NCBI GenBank assembly: GCA_049317545.1
Contig: JBMOIB010000002.1
Span: 1 to 64,000 of the forward strand
Direction: 5' to 3'
Length of the DNA: 64,000 nt
Source: REEB506 sp049317545
Lineage (GTDB): Bacteria > Pseudomonadota > Alphaproteobacteria > Caulobacterales > Aquidulcibacteraceae
Positions 17,030 through 26,460 of this stretch are shown here, in pieces. Below the pieces are notes generated by a model. The model was not told the DNA's origin. It saw only the letters and a program-made list of their open reading frames with translations, and searched no databases. Every line of letters starts with the position of its first letter. Position 1 is the first letter of the stretch. The position numbers and the translations under genes were made by a program.

Positions 17030-18112
17030 ATGCCGCCGCGCCCGCTTCCCACACTCGCCGCGATCGAACCGTACAAGGCGGGCGAGGCCGTACTCCCCGG
17101 CTTCGACAAGCCGATCAAGCTCGCCTCGAACGAGAATCCTTTGGGCGCCTCGCCGAAGGCCCAAGCCGCCTATGCCCAGGCGGCGGCGACCCTCAACCTT
17201 TATCCTGACCCGTCGTCCGCGGGCCTTCGCCGCGCGATCGCCGACCGTTACGGGCTCGATCCAGAGCGCATCATTTGCGGGGCGGGCTCCGACGAGATTT
17301 TCCAATTGCTCGGCCGCGCTTACCTCACCGCTGGCGACGAGATCGTCCAAAGCGAGTTTGCGTTCCTCGTTTATCGGCTCGTTGCGCAGCAATCCGGCGC
17401 AACGGTCAAAACCGCCAAGGACATTGATTTCGTCGTCGACGTGGACGCGATGCTGGCCCTGGTCGGACCGAAGACGAGAATCGTTTTTCTCGCGAACCCG
17501 AACAATCCGACCGGCACCTATCTTCCGATCGAGGCCGTTCGCCGGTTGCATGCGGGCCTGCCGGAGAACGTTCTTCTCGTCCTCGACGGCGCCTACGCCG
17601 AATATGTGCGGCGCAACGATTACGCCGCTGGCGTCGAACTCGTCTCCGAATTCGACAATGTGGTGATGACGCGCACCTTCTCGAAAATCCACGGCCTGGC
17701 GGGCGCGCGCGTCGGTTGGGCCTATGCGCCGGCGCATGTGATCGACGCGCTGCACAAGGTCCGCGGACCGTTCAATGTCGCCGCTGCAGCGCAGGCCGCG
17801 GCCATCGCCGCGATCGGCGATTCAGACTTCATGGCGCGCGCGGGCGAGACGAACGCGGCGGAGCTCGCGCGCGTCGCGTCGGAGCTTTCGGCGCTCGGCC
17901 TGCGCGTGACGCCAAGCGTCTGCAACTTCCTGCTCGTTCATTTCGACGGCGAGGCGAAGGCGCGTGCGGTCGACGCGCATTTGCGATCGCGCGGCCTGAT
18001 CGTGCGCGCGGTTGCGGGCTACGGGCTGCCGGCGGCGTTGCGCATCTCGATCGGGATGGCGGCGGAGAATGCCGCACTCATCGCCGCCATGCGCGAGTTC
18101 TTCGCGTCGTGA
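17030..18112 (+). CDS. hisC: Histidinol-phosphate aminotransferase
   Basis: The 360-residue class II PLP aminotransferase has the Schiff-base Lys219 in RTFSKIHGLAG, PLP-phosphate contacts in GAGSDEIF and the NPNNPTGT motif. HisC acts in histidine synthesis. In alphaproteobacteria the same enzyme often transaminates aromatic keto acids, which fits its place between chorismate mutase and prephenate dehydrogenase. The stop overlaps the GTG of the next gene. Confidence 0.93.
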   Translation: MPPRPLPTLAAIEPYKAGEAVLPGFDKPIKLASNENPLGASPKAQAAYAQAAATLNLYPDPSSAGLRRAIADRYGLDPERIICGAGSDEIFQLLGRAYLTAGDEIVQSEFAFLVYRLVAQQSGATVKTAKDIDFVVDVDAMLALVGPKTRIVFLANPNNPTGTYLPIEAVRRLHAGLPENVLLVLDGAYAEYVRRNDYAAGVELVSEFDNVVMTRTFSKIHGLAGARVGWAYAPAHVIDALHKVRGPFNVAAAAQAAAIAAIGDSDFMARAGETNAAELARVASELSALGLRVTPSVCNFLLVHFDGEAKARAVDAHLRSRGLIVRAVAGYGLPAALRISIGMAAENAALIAAMREFFAS

Positions 18113-19020
18113 GCGCCTTCGAGACGGTCGCAATTCTCGGCATCGGCCTCATCGGCTCGTCGATCGCGCGGGCCGCGCGCGAGACGGGCGCGGCCGGAGT
18201 GGTGCGGCTCTATGACCGCGACCCGCAGGTTCGGGCGCGCGCGCAGGCCATGGGCCTTGGGCATGTCGCGGGGTCCGCCGTGGAGGCTGTGGCCGACGCC
18301 GACTGCGTGATCCTCGCCATGCCGGTCGGCGCCATGGGCGCAGCCGCCGCCGAAGTCGGTCCGCACCTGAAGCCAGGCGCCGTTCTGACCGACGTCGGAT
18401 CCGTGAAGCGCGCGGTGGCCGACGCGGTCGCGCCGCATGTTCCCGCCAGCGTGCATTTCATTCCCGGCCATCCGATCGCGGGCACCGAACAATCCGGCCC
18501 CGACGCAGGCTTCGCGAGTCTGTTCCGCGATCGCTGGATGATTCTCACGCCGCTTGCGCCAGAGACGCCCGGCCAGGATGCGCTCGCGGCCTTCTGGACC
18601 GCGCTCGGCGCATCAGTCGAGATCATGGACGTCGATCGCCACGATCTCGTGCTCGCAATCACGAGCCATGTGCCGCACCTCATCGCCTTCAACATCGTGG
18701 CGACAGCGGAGGATCTGGAGGCGATCACAGAGAGCGAAGTGGTCAAATACTCCGCCGGCGGCTTCCGCGACTTCACCCGGCTCGCCGCGTCGGATCCGAT
18801 CATGTGGCGCGATGTCTTCATCGCGAACCGCGAAGCGGTTCTCGAAATCCTCGGCCGCTTCACGGAAGATCTCGCCGCCCTGCAGCGCGCGATCCGCTGG
18901 GGCGACGCCGACGCCCTTCAGGCGACGTTCACGCGCGCCCGGCGCATGCGGCGCGAGGTCATCGACGCCGGCCAAGACATCGCCGCGCCGAACTTCGGGC
19001 GCAACAGCGACAAGGATTAA
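18109..19020 (+). CDS. tyrA: Prephenate/arogenate dehydrogenase
   Basis: The 303-residue protein starts with a Rossmann motif ILGIGLIGSS (9-18) for NAD(P). GHPIAGTEQSGPDAG near 120-134 is the prephenate dehydrogenase signature. It oxidises prephenate or arogenate toward tyrosine. The chosen GTG at 18109 makes a 4-nt GTGA overlap with hisC; no ATG lies near. The C-terminus overlaps the convergent TonB receptor gene by 4 bp. No ACT domain is visible, so feedback control is likely to act elsewhere. Confidence 0.92.
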   Translation: MSAFETVAILGIGLIGSSIARAARETGAAGVVRLYDRDPQVRARAQAMGLGHVAGSAVEAVADADCVILAMPVGAMGAAAAEVGPHLKPGAVLTDVGSVKRAVADAVAPHVPASVHFIPGHPIAGTEQSGPDAGFASLFRDRWMILTPLAPETPGQDALAAFWTALGASVEIMDVDRHDLVLAITSHVPHLIAFNIVATAEDLEAITESEVVKYSAGGFRDFTRLAASDPIMWRDVFIANREAVLEILGRFTEDLAALQRAIRWGDADALQATFTRARRMRREVIDAGQDIAAPNFGRNSDKD

Positions 19021-21116
19021 AACCGGCGGCTGAGATCGATGCCGATCGTCCGGCCTCGGTTGATCGTGAAGGTGTCGAACGGACCGCCTGGCCCAAGACC
19101 CTGCAGAAGCGGCAGCATCCCTTGGCCGAAACCGGAGATCGCCCAGCGCTCGTCGGTCAGATTTTTCGCCCACGCGCTCGCCCGCCAGGCGCCGCGGCCG
19201 ATCGTGGCGCGGGCGTCGAACCACACGACCGTCGGCGTATGCAAACGGTTGTCGATCTCGAACACGGTGGGTCCGCGCGCATGCCCGTCGAGGCGCAGCT
19301 CGACATCGTGACCGGCCATCGCCCCACGGGCGTTCAAGCCGAGGTTCGCCGTCCATTTGGGCGCGTTAGGCACCCGCTTGCCGGAATAGTCGCGCACGCC
19401 TCCCGAGCCGAGCGGATCCGGCGCGGTGAAGCGGTCGATGCGCGCATCCGCAAGCGCCCATGCGGCGTCGATCGCAAGTCCAGGCGCGAACTCCACGCCG
19501 CCGGAGGCTTCGAGACCATTGATCGTAACCTGATCCACGTTGAGCGTAACGGATTGGCCGTCGAGGAACGTGTAGTTCTGATACTGCGAAACGTCGCTGC
19601 GATAGGCGGCGAGTTCGAGGCGCCCGCCGGCCGGCAATCCACGCAGCTTAAAGCCGAGTTCCAGGCTCTTCGTCGCCTCTGGCTCGAAGCGCGCGCTCCA
19701 GATCGAGGCGGGACCGGGGAGCGGGTTGAAGCCGCCGGTGCGGAACGCCTCGCCGTAGGCGGCGTATGCGATCGCGTCGTCGTTCAAGCGCCAGCGCGCC
19801 GCCGCCTGCGGCTGCACGCGGTCGAACGTAGCGCCGCGCCGATCGAGGACGGGGCCGTTCGCGCCCGCGCGGATCGTCTGGGTGCGGTCATCGCCGTCCC
19901 AGCGCAGCGCGCCAGACAGCGAGAGCGCCTCGATGGGGCGCCAATCGATCGATCCGAATACGCCGGTTTGCGTCGATTGCGTTCGATAGGCCGAAGGCGG
20001 CGCGCCGAACGACAACGGACCGAAATCGTCGATGCGGCGATTTTCGATGTCCTGGACGAACGCGCCTAAGCGGGCGTCGAGCTTGCGCGACAAGGGCGCG
20101 TCGAGTGTGATTTGCCCGGTCCAGGCTTTGATGTCGATCGGCTGGCGGATTGGCTGCAGGCCGTTGGGAAAGATCGGCGCGCCGAAGAAGGTGAGCGGGC
20201 CGGCCCGATAATCGAGCTCTTCGACCCACCGCTTGGCGTACTGGTCGCGCGCGACGACGAGAGAGAGCTTGGCAGACCCGATCTCGCGTTCAGCGCGCGC
20301 CGTCGCGCGCAGCCACCGGCGATAGGCACGTCCTTCGAAGTCGCCCTGCGGATCTGTGAGCGCCGCGCCGGAGAGCTTACCGCCAAAGCGGCCCTCGACG
20401 TCGCCGCTTGAGGCCCACGCCGCTCCGCCATCCTCCTCCAGGGCCTGCACGACGCCGTCGAGGCTGAAACCTCCGACCTCGCCAGTTGCGGACAGCCGGA
20501 GCGCCTTGCGCTCCTCGGCGTCTACGATGCGCTTAAGGGTGGTGTTGCGGATCCAGCCGTCGGCGGCGGTCCATAGCCCGGCCGCGCGCCAATGGGCGCC
20601 GCCATAAGCGCCTTCCGCCTCGCGTCTGGCGCCGTCGCCCAGCGTGGCGCGGACATAGCCGCCTGGCCCCCGCGCGGTCGAGACCGCCAGCGCGCCGCCG
20701 GCCGCGTTCTTGCCGAACAGAGCGCCTTGCGGGCCTTTCAGTACGGTGACGTCGGCCAGGTCGAAAAGCGGCGCCGTGAAGAGCTCCGTATCCGGAAGGG
20801 CGGCGCCGTCGACGACGAACGCCACCGCCGCCGCCTGGAGGCGGTCGGTCGTTGCGCCGCGCAGGGAGAGAATGTTCGTGCCCGGATCCTGATCCCGGAT
20901 GAGATGCAGCCCGGCGACGCTCGGCGCCAGATCGTCCAAGGTCCCGACGCCGCGCCCGGCGAGATCATCGCCGCCGAGCCGTACGACCGCGCCCGGCGCC
21001 TCGAACGCCGACGAGGGCCGACCGAGCACGACGATCTCGAACGAGGCGTCGGCTGCGAACGCGGACGAGGAGAAAACGGCGAGAAGAGCCCCAGAAAGGG
21101 CGAATCCTATACGCAT
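19017..21116 (-). CDS. TonB-dependent outer membrane receptor, predicted thiamine transporter
   Basis: The 699-residue protein has a signal peptide (about 1-21, ending SAFA-A), an N-terminal plug with FEIVVLG as a possible TonB box and LLGRNA-like LFGKNAAGGALAV, and a beta-barrel ending in RRF, the usual aromatic terminus. Such receptors import scarce substrates with TonB energy. The substrate call rests on the TPP riboswitch directly ahead of the start codon; the receptor sequence alone is not specific. The riboswitch tail supplies the ribosome-binding site. The 3' end overlaps tyrA by 4 bp. Confidence 0.9.
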   Translation of the reverse strand: MRIGFALSGALLAVFSSSAFAADASFEIVVLGRPSSAFEAPGAVVRLGGDDLAGRGVGTLDDLAPSVAGLHLIRDQDPGTNILSLRGATTDRLQAAAVAFVVDGAALPDTELFTAPLFDLADVTVLKGPQGALFGKNAAGGALAVSTARGPGGYVRATLGDGARREAEGAYGGAHWRAAGLWTAADGWIRNTTLKRIVDAEERKALRLSATGEVGGFSLDGVVQALEEDGGAAWASSGDVEGRFGGKLSGAALTDPQGDFEGRAYRRWLRATARAEREIGSAKLSLVVARDQYAKRWVEELDYRAGPLTFFGAPIFPNGLQPIRQPIDIKAWTGQITLDAPLSRKLDARLGAFVQDIENRRIDDFGPLSFGAPPSAYRTQSTQTGVFGSIDWRPIEALSLSGALRWDGDDRTQTIRAGANGPVLDRRGATFDRVQPQAAARWRLNDDAIAYAAYGEAFRTGGFNPLPGPASIWSARFEPEATKSLELGFKLRGLPAGGRLELAAYRSDVSQYQNYTFLDGQSVTLNVDQVTINGLEASGGVEFAPGLAIDAAWALADARIDRFTAPDPLGSGGVRDYSGKRVPNAPKWTANLGLNARGAMAGHDVELRLDGHARGPTVFEIDNRLHTPTVVWFDARATIGRGAWRASAWAKNLTDERWAISGFGQGMLPLLQGLGPGGPFDTFTINRGRTIGIDLSRRF

Positions 21117-21121
21117 GAACC

Positions 21122-21240
21122 CCTCCCTTCGCCGGCATGACCCGGATCAGGTTCTGCGGATCGCCGCCCCCCGCGCAGTGCGCAGCCGGCAGCCTCTCAG
21201 CCCGGGCGCCGCAAAAGCGGCAAGTCGGGCTCCCCGGAAG
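21122..21240 (-). promoter_or_regulatory. TPP riboswitch (THI element)
   Basis: On the minus strand the conserved thiamine-pyrophosphate aptamer blocks are in order: GGGGAGCCCG, a side hairpin, CGGGCTGAGAGG, then AACCTGATCCGGGTCATGCC and GCGAAGGGAGGGG. The last block contains the Shine-Dalgarno, three bases before the receptor ATG at 21116. This arrangement suits translational shut-off when TPP is bound. A sigma-70-type promoter candidate precedes it. Confidence 0.93.
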
Positions 21241-21245
21241 CGGCG

Positions 21246-21274
21246 GCTCTAGCGGCTGGGCGGGCGAGGGTCAA
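21246..21274 (-). promoter_or_regulatory. Candidate sigma-70 promoter for the riboswitch-receptor transcript
   Basis: On the minus strand TTGACC (21274-21269) and TAGAGC (21251-21246) are separated by 17 bp. Initiation about seven bases downstream would begin the transcript right at the aptamer. The -10 is imperfect. Confidence 0.45.
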
Positions 21275-21389
21275 TGGCGGCGGCTTGGCCGCGCGTGCGT
21301 GCGACCAACGGCGGTCTTGCTCCGCGGCGCCCGGATCGGCCTTTTGGAGGCGCAGAGGCGTGCGCGCCTCTGGCTAGAGGATATCGCGC

Positions 21390-24300
21390 ATGAGCCTTTG
21401 GCTCGTCACGACGCTGGCGCTGGCCTATGTCGCAGTCTTGTTCGCGGTCGCTTGGCGGGTTGACCGGGGCGGGGAACCGCCCGCGCTCACGCGCAATTGG
21501 GCGTACGTCTACGCCTTGTCGTTGGGCGTCTATTGCACATCGTGGACGTTCTTCGGCGGCGTCGGAACCGCCGCGACCCACGGTTGGAGCTATCTCGGCA
21601 TCTATCTCGGGCCGATCCTGGTTTTCCTCTTCTGTCAGCCGATCCTGCAGCGCATTGCGCAGATCGGCCGCGATGAGGCCACATCGTCGATCGCGGACTT
21701 CGTTTCGTCCCGCTACGGGAAATGCCGCCGCATCGCCGCGCTCGTCACCGTCACCGCTATCTTTGGCGCAATCCCCTACATCGCTCTGCAGCTGAAAGCC
21801 GTCGACATGAGCGCGCGCGCGCTCGTCGCGCCGGACGCAACGCTGGCCGCGGTCCAAGGCGCCCGGGATTTGACTGGGCTGATCGCCATCGCGCTCGCCG
21901 GCTTCGCCATCGTGTTCGGCGCGAGGCGCTACGACGCAACGGGACGAAACGGCGGCCTTGTCGCGGCGCTCGCGGTCGACTCGGTCGTGAAATTCGCTGC
22001 GCTCATCGCGGTTGCAGTTTTCGCCTGCGTGACGCTGCTCGGCCCGGAACGCGCGGCGCTGCGGATCGGCGTCGCCGAAGTCCAGGCGCTGTTCTCGGCG
22101 CGCAATCTCAAGTTCGATTTTGTAACGATTACGGCGCTCTCTATGGCGGCCACCATCTGTCTGACGCGGATGTTCTATGTCGGCGTCGTTGAATGTCGCG
22201 ACCCAGCGCATGTGCGTGCGGCGCGTTGGCCATTTGCGATTTACCTGGGGGTGCTTGCGCTTGCGGCCCTGCCGATTGCCGCGCTCGGCGTTGGCGTGAT
22301 CGGACCGCGCGCTGCGCCTGACCTCTACGTCCTCTTGACGCCGCTGGCCGAAGGCGCGCCGGGCCTTGCGCTCTTCGCCTTCATCGGCGGGCTCTCGGCG
22401 TCGTTCGCGATGGCGATTACCACCGCCGTGTCGCTCGCGATCATGGTGTCCAACGACCTTATCGCGCCGATTCTGCTGCGTAGCTCCGCCGTCGCGCGCG
22501 GCGCGGATATCGGGCGTTTGCTGCTGCATACGCGCCGCAGCGCGATCATCGTCATTCTCGGCCTCGCCTGGCTCTATCACATGGCGTCGCGCCAGGAAGG
22601 GGCGCTCGCCACCTTCGGCGTCATCGCCTTCGCCGGCATGGCGCAGGTGGCGCCTGCGCTGCTCGGCGGCGTCTTCTGGCGTCGCGGAACCGTGCATGCT
22701 GCGCGCGTCGCCCTGGCGGCCGGGCTTGGCCTGTGGGCCTACACGCTGCTGATCCCCTCGATGCTGCGCGATGTTTCCTCGTCGGCGTTCGCCCTCGTGT
22801 TCGACGGATGGCTGCATCCGCACGCTTTGCTCCATCTTTCCGGACCAGATCCGCTGACGCACGGCGCGGTCTGGAGCCTTGGCGTCAACGTGGCGCTTTA
22901 CGTGGGCCTTTCGTTGTTTGGTCGGACCTCGCCCGTGGAGGCGCCGGCGCGGGTGGCCTCGCGGTTCGGGCCGGTCGCCACGATTGGCGATCTCCAGCGG
23001 TTCGCGGCGCGTTTCGTCGGCAGCGAGGCTGCGCATTCCGAATTCGCGGCGTTCGCCCACCAGCGCGGTCGCGCCTTCAAGGGCTCTGAGCCTGTGACCG
23101 GCGATGCGGCTCGGCTCGCCGAGCGTCTGGTCGCCGGGGTGATCGGCGCGCCGTCTGCGCGCGTCATCACCGCTTCGGCGTTGTCCGGCGCGGCGTTGAA
23201 CGTCGGCGAAGTCGTGCATCTCCTTGATGAAGCCAGCCACGAGTTGCACTTCTCGCGCGAGATTCTTTCTTCGACGATGAACGCCATTTCACAGGGCGTC
23301 AGCGTCGTCGATTCGGACCTGCGTCTGGTGGCGTGGAACGCGCGGTATCTCGAGATGTTCGAGTTTCCGCCTGGCTTCATCGCGGTCGGCCGTCCGATCG
23401 CCGACGTGATCAGATGGAACGCCGAACGCGGCGAATGCGGACCAGGCGAGGTCGAAGCGCACGTCGCCAAGCGGGTCGCCGCCATGCGACGCAACGAGAC
23501 CCATGCCTACGAGCGTCTGCGCCCGAACGGCATGGTGCTCAAGACGTTGGGCAATCCAATGCCCGGCGGCGGTTACGTGACGACGTTCACCGACATCACC
23601 GCCGAAAAGCAGGCGCAGGCGCAGCTCGAGGCCGCCAACGAAAGTCTGGAAGAACGCGTCGCCGAGCGCACGGACGCGCTGCGAATGGAAGCCGAACGCA
23701 ACCAGAAACTCGCCGAAGAACTGATGGCCGCCAAACGCGCTGCGGAAGAGGCGGCGCTCGGCAAGACGAAGTTCCTCGCCGCCGCGAGCCATGACCTTTT
23801 GCAGCCTATGCATGCCGCGCGACTCTTCTCGCAGGCTCTCGCGGATATGCTCGCCGACCGCCCCGAGGCGAAGGCGCTCTCCAGCAAAGTCGATCGTTCG
23901 ATCGGCGCCGCCGATCAATTGTTGCGCGCGCTCCTCGACATTTCCCGCCTCGAGGCCGGCGGCATCCGCAACAACCCCGTGACCTTCAACGCCGCGACGT
24001 TGATCGAGGAATTGTTCGCCGAACTGGAGCCGGCCGCGGCGATGCGCGGGCTTACGCTGCGATCGTTCACGTCCGACGCCTACGTGCGCGCCGACCGCAC
24101 GCTTCTGCGCTCTGTCCTGCAGAACTTCTTGACCAATGCGCTGCGCTACACGCGAACAGGTGGGGTTTTGATCGGCGTGCGTCGACGCGGTGCGCGCGTC
24201 CGGATCGAGGTTTGGGACACCGGGCCTGGCATTCCCGAAGACATGCGCGCCGCGATTTTTCAGGAGTTCCGTCGCATCGATCATCCGGGCGCGGAAAAAG

Positions 24301-24884
24301 GCGCGGGCCTCGGCCTCGCCATCGTCGAGCGCGCCGCGCGCGTCATGGGCGCGCGGATCTATCTCGCCGCGCGCGTCGGCAAGGGCTCCATATTCGCCGT
24401 CGAGATCGACGCTGCGGCGGCGCCGGCGCCACAGCGTGTGGTCCTCGCAGCCGGCGAAGAGGACCTCGCTGGCCTCCGCGTGCTTTGCGTCGACAATGAA
24501 GCCGCGATCCTTGAAGGGTTGGGGGCGTTGCTGCGCGGTTGGGGGTGCGAGACGCGCCTGGCAGCCGGATATTCCGAAGCCGTAAAGGCATGCGAGGGGT
24601 TCGATCTCGACGTTGCGCTGGTGGATCTCCACCTCGATGGACCCGAAACCGGGCTCGACATTCTCGCGGCGCTCGACATCGGGGCGCGTGGTTGCAGAGC
24701 GGCGATCATTACGGCGGATCCGTCGCCTGACGCGGCGCGCGAGACGCGGCGTCTCGGCGCCGACCTCGTGCGCAAGCCTGTCGATCCGCAGCGTTTGCGC
24801 GCCTTTCTGGCCAGCGCGCGGGCTCAGCCCAGGGCGCGGAAGAGCGCTTCGACGAGCGGCTCGTCGGCCGGGGGCATGGCGTAG
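21390..24884 (+). CDS. Hybrid sensor histidine kinase with sodium/solute-symporter-like N-terminus (NahK/CbrA-like)
   Basis: The 1164-residue protein has about a dozen transmembrane helices of the sodium:solute symporter fold (about 1-560). A PAS domain follows at roughly 625-735, then a coiled coil (about 745-790), HisKA with the phospho-acceptor His801 in AASHDLLQP, HATPase (N box NALRYT, G box DTGPGIP) and a receiver with Asp1079 in VDLHLD. The plan matches CbrA/NahK-type kinases that couple transport-like sensing to phosphorelay. No separate response regulator is adjacent, so the output partner is unknown. Its last 61 bp overlap the convergent mutT gene. Confidence 0.9.
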   Translation: MSLWLVTTLALAYVAVLFAVAWRVDRGGEPPALTRNWAYVYALSLGVYCTSWTFFGGVGTAATHGWSYLGIYLGPILVFLFCQPILQRIAQIGRDEATSSIADFVSSRYGKCRRIAALVTVTAIFGAIPYIALQLKAVDMSARALVAPDATLAAVQGARDLTGLIAIALAGFAIVFGARRYDATGRNGGLVAALAVDSVVKFAALIAVAVFACVTLLGPERAALRIGVAEVQALFSARNLKFDFVTITALSMAATICLTRMFYVGVVECRDPAHVRAARWPFAIYLGVLALAALPIAALGVGVIGPRAAPDLYVLLTPLAEGAPGLALFAFIGGLSASFAMAITTAVSLAIMVSNDLIAPILLRSSAVARGADIGRLLLHTRRSAIIVILGLAWLYHMASRQEGALATFGVIAFAGMAQVAPALLGGVFWRRGTVHAARVALAAGLGLWAYTLLIPSMLRDVSSSAFALVFDGWLHPHALLHLSGPDPLTHGAVWSLGVNVALYVGLSLFGRTSPVEAPARVASRFGPVATIGDLQRFAARFVGSEAAHSEFAAFAHQRGRAFKGSEPVTGDAARLAERLVAGVIGAPSARVITASALSGAALNVGEVVHLLDEASHELHFSREILSSTMNAISQGVSVVDSDLRLVAWNARYLEMFEFPPGFIAVGRPIADVIRWNAERGECGPGEVEAHVAKRVAAMRRNETHAYERLRPNGMVLKTLGNPMPGGGYVTTFTDITAEKQAQAQLEAANESLEERVAERTDALRMEAERNQKLAEELMAAKRAAEEAALGKTKFLAAASHDLLQPMHAARLFSQALADMLADRPEAKALSSKVDRSIGAADQLLRALLDISRLEAGGIRNNPVTFNAATLIEELFAELEPAAAMRGLTLRSFTSDAYVRADRTLLRSVLQNFLTNALRYTRTGGVLIGVRRRGARVRIEVWDTGPGIPEDMRAAIFQEFRRIDHPGAEKGAGLGLAIVERAARVMGARIYLAARVGKGSIFAVEIDAAAAPAPQRVVLAAGEEDLAGLRVLCVDNEAAILEGLGALLRGWGCETRLAAGYSEAVKACEGFDLDVALVDLHLDGPETGLDILAALDIGARGCRAAIITADPSPDAARETRRLGADLVRKPVDPQRLRAFLASARAQPRARKSASTSGSSAGGMA

Positions 24885-25228
24885 GCGCGCAGGTCCTGGA
24901 CACTTGCCCAGGCGATTGCCGGCGCCTCCACGGCCCGCGGTTCGCCCCGCCAGCGCCGGACGATGAAGAGCGGCATCAGGAGATGGAAATCATCGTAGGC
25001 GTGGCTCGCGAACGTCAGCGGTTCGAGCGCGCCGTGGTCAACCTCAACGTCCAGTTCTTCGCGGACTTCGCGCACGAGCGCGTCCTCCGGACGTTCGCCT
25101 ACCTCGACCTTGCCGCCCGGAAACTCCCACAAACCGCCGAGCTGCTTGTTGAGCGGACGCTGGGCGATGAGGATGCGCGATTGGGGGTCGACGAAAGCGG
25201 CGGCAACCACGAGTACGAGACGCGTCAC
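24824..25228 (-). CDS. mutT: 8-oxo-dGTP diphosphatase (Nudix, MutT-like)
   Basis: A 134-residue Nudix hydrolase. The Nudix box spans GGKVEVGERPED to REVREEL with all acidic residues present. WEFPGGKVE and RPLNKQLGGLW are typical of MutT, which removes oxidised dGTP from the nucleotide pool. The GTG at 25228 overlaps the argJ stop as GTGA, which is the expected coupled start; upstream residues of the longer frame lie inside argJ. The distal coding part overlaps the hybrid kinase gene on the other strand. Confidence 0.9.
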   Translation of the reverse strand: MTRLVLVVAAAFVDPQSRILIAQRPLNKQLGGLWEFPGGKVEVGERPEDALVREVREELDVEVDHGALEPLTFASHAYDDFHLLMPLFIVRRWRGEPRAVEAPAIAWASVQDLRAYAMPPADEPLVEALFRALG

Positions 25229-26460
25229 GAGCGATAATCGCCGTTGATCTCGATGTAGCGCTTGGTCAAGTCGCAGGTCCAAACGACGGCGCCGCCGGCT
25301 GCAAGCCCGACGTCGACGAGAATGTCCACGGAGCGTCCGGCGAAATGCGCGTCGACGGCTTTTTCGTCATAGGCGATGGCGCCGCCATCGCGGGCGGTCC
25401 AGACGCCGCCCATGCGGATCGCGAGCTTTTCGAGCGCGATCGGTTCGCCGGATTTGCCGACTGCCATCACGACGCGGCCCCAATTGGCGTCGCCGCCGGC
25501 CACGGCGGTCTTGAGGAGCGGGGAATTGCCGATCGCCAGGCCGATGCGACGGGCCGAGGCGTCGTTCGCCGCGCCCGTGATCTCGATGCGGATGATTTTT
25601 TCCGCGCCTTCGCCGTCCTTCACCACCTGCAGCGCCAAGTCGAGCATAGTTTCGTGCAAAGCGGCTTCGAAGACCGCCAAACGCGGGTCGCGCGGGTCTT
25701 CGATCCGCGGCGCGCCTGAGGCGCCGGTCGCGAACAGGAGGAGGGTGTCGCTCGTGGAGGTGTCGCCGTCGACGGTGATCGTGTTGAAGGTCAAATCGAC
25801 GTGCTTCGAAATGAGCGCCTGGACAACCGCCGGCGATAGATCAGCGTCGGTGAATAGAAAGACCAGCATCGTCGCCATGTTCGGCGCAATCATGCCCGAG
25901 CCCTTGGCGATCCCGGCGATATGGACGTCGACGCCGTCGATCGCGACCGTACGCCCCGCGCCTTTCGGATAGGTGTCGGTGGTGGCGATCGCGCCGGCCA
26001 GTCGCGGCCATTCCGGCGCATCGAGCGCGGCCCACACGGGCGGTATGCAATCGGCCACCTTGTTCGGCGGCAGGGGTTGGCCAATCACGCCGGTGGCGGC
26101 GAGAAACACTTCGTCAGATGGACAGTGGGCGAGACCGGTAATCGTCGCCACCGTGGCGGCGTTCTTCGCGGCGCCGGCGGCTCCCGTAAAGGCATTCGAA
26201 TTGCCGGCATTTACGACTAGGGCCTGCGCGCGGCCACCGCCTGCGACGAGCGCACGGCGGCACCAATCGACGTCGGGAGAGCGCGTCGACGAGGTCGTGA
26301 ACGCGCCGCCGACGCTGGCTCCATTCGGGAAATGCGCCACGAGCAACTCGTCGCGCATGTGCTTGTAGAGACCAACCCTGCCGACGCCAGCGCGCATCCC
26401 GCGCACCGGGGGAAGGTCTGGGAACCGCTCGGGCGCGAGCGGGGATTTGCCATGGCTCAC
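25225..26460 (-). CDS. argJ: Bifunctional glutamate N-acetyltransferase/ornithine acetyltransferase
   Basis: The 411-residue ArgJ precursor cleaves itself between Ala and Thr in PNMATMLV (Thr197 becomes the nucleophile of the beta chain). Other signatures are GSGMIAPN and GDTSTSDT. It recycles acetyl groups in arginine synthesis; whether it is mono- or bifunctional is not readable. The start is a GTG overlapping the upstream isomerase stop by 4 nt, and mutT follows with a similar overlap. Confidence 0.95.
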   Translation of the reverse strand: MSHGKSPLAPERFPDLPPVRGMRAGVGRVGLYKHMRDELLVAHFPNGASVGGAFTTSSTRSPDVDWCRRALVAGGGRAQALVVNAGNSNAFTGAAGAAKNAATVATITGLAHCPSDEVFLAATGVIGQPLPPNKVADCIPPVWAALDAPEWPRLAGAIATTDTYPKGAGRTVAIDGVDVHIAGIAKGSGMIAPNMATMLVFLFTDADLSPAVVQALISKHVDLTFNTITVDGDTSTSDTLLLFATGASGAPRIEDPRDPRLAVFEAALHETMLDLALQVVKDGEGAEKIIRIEITGAANDASARRIGLAIGNSPLLKTAVAGGDANWGRVVMAVGKSGEPIALEKLAIRMGGVWTARDGGAIAYDEKAVDAHFAGRSVDILVDVGLAAGGAVVWTCDLTKRYIEINGDYRS

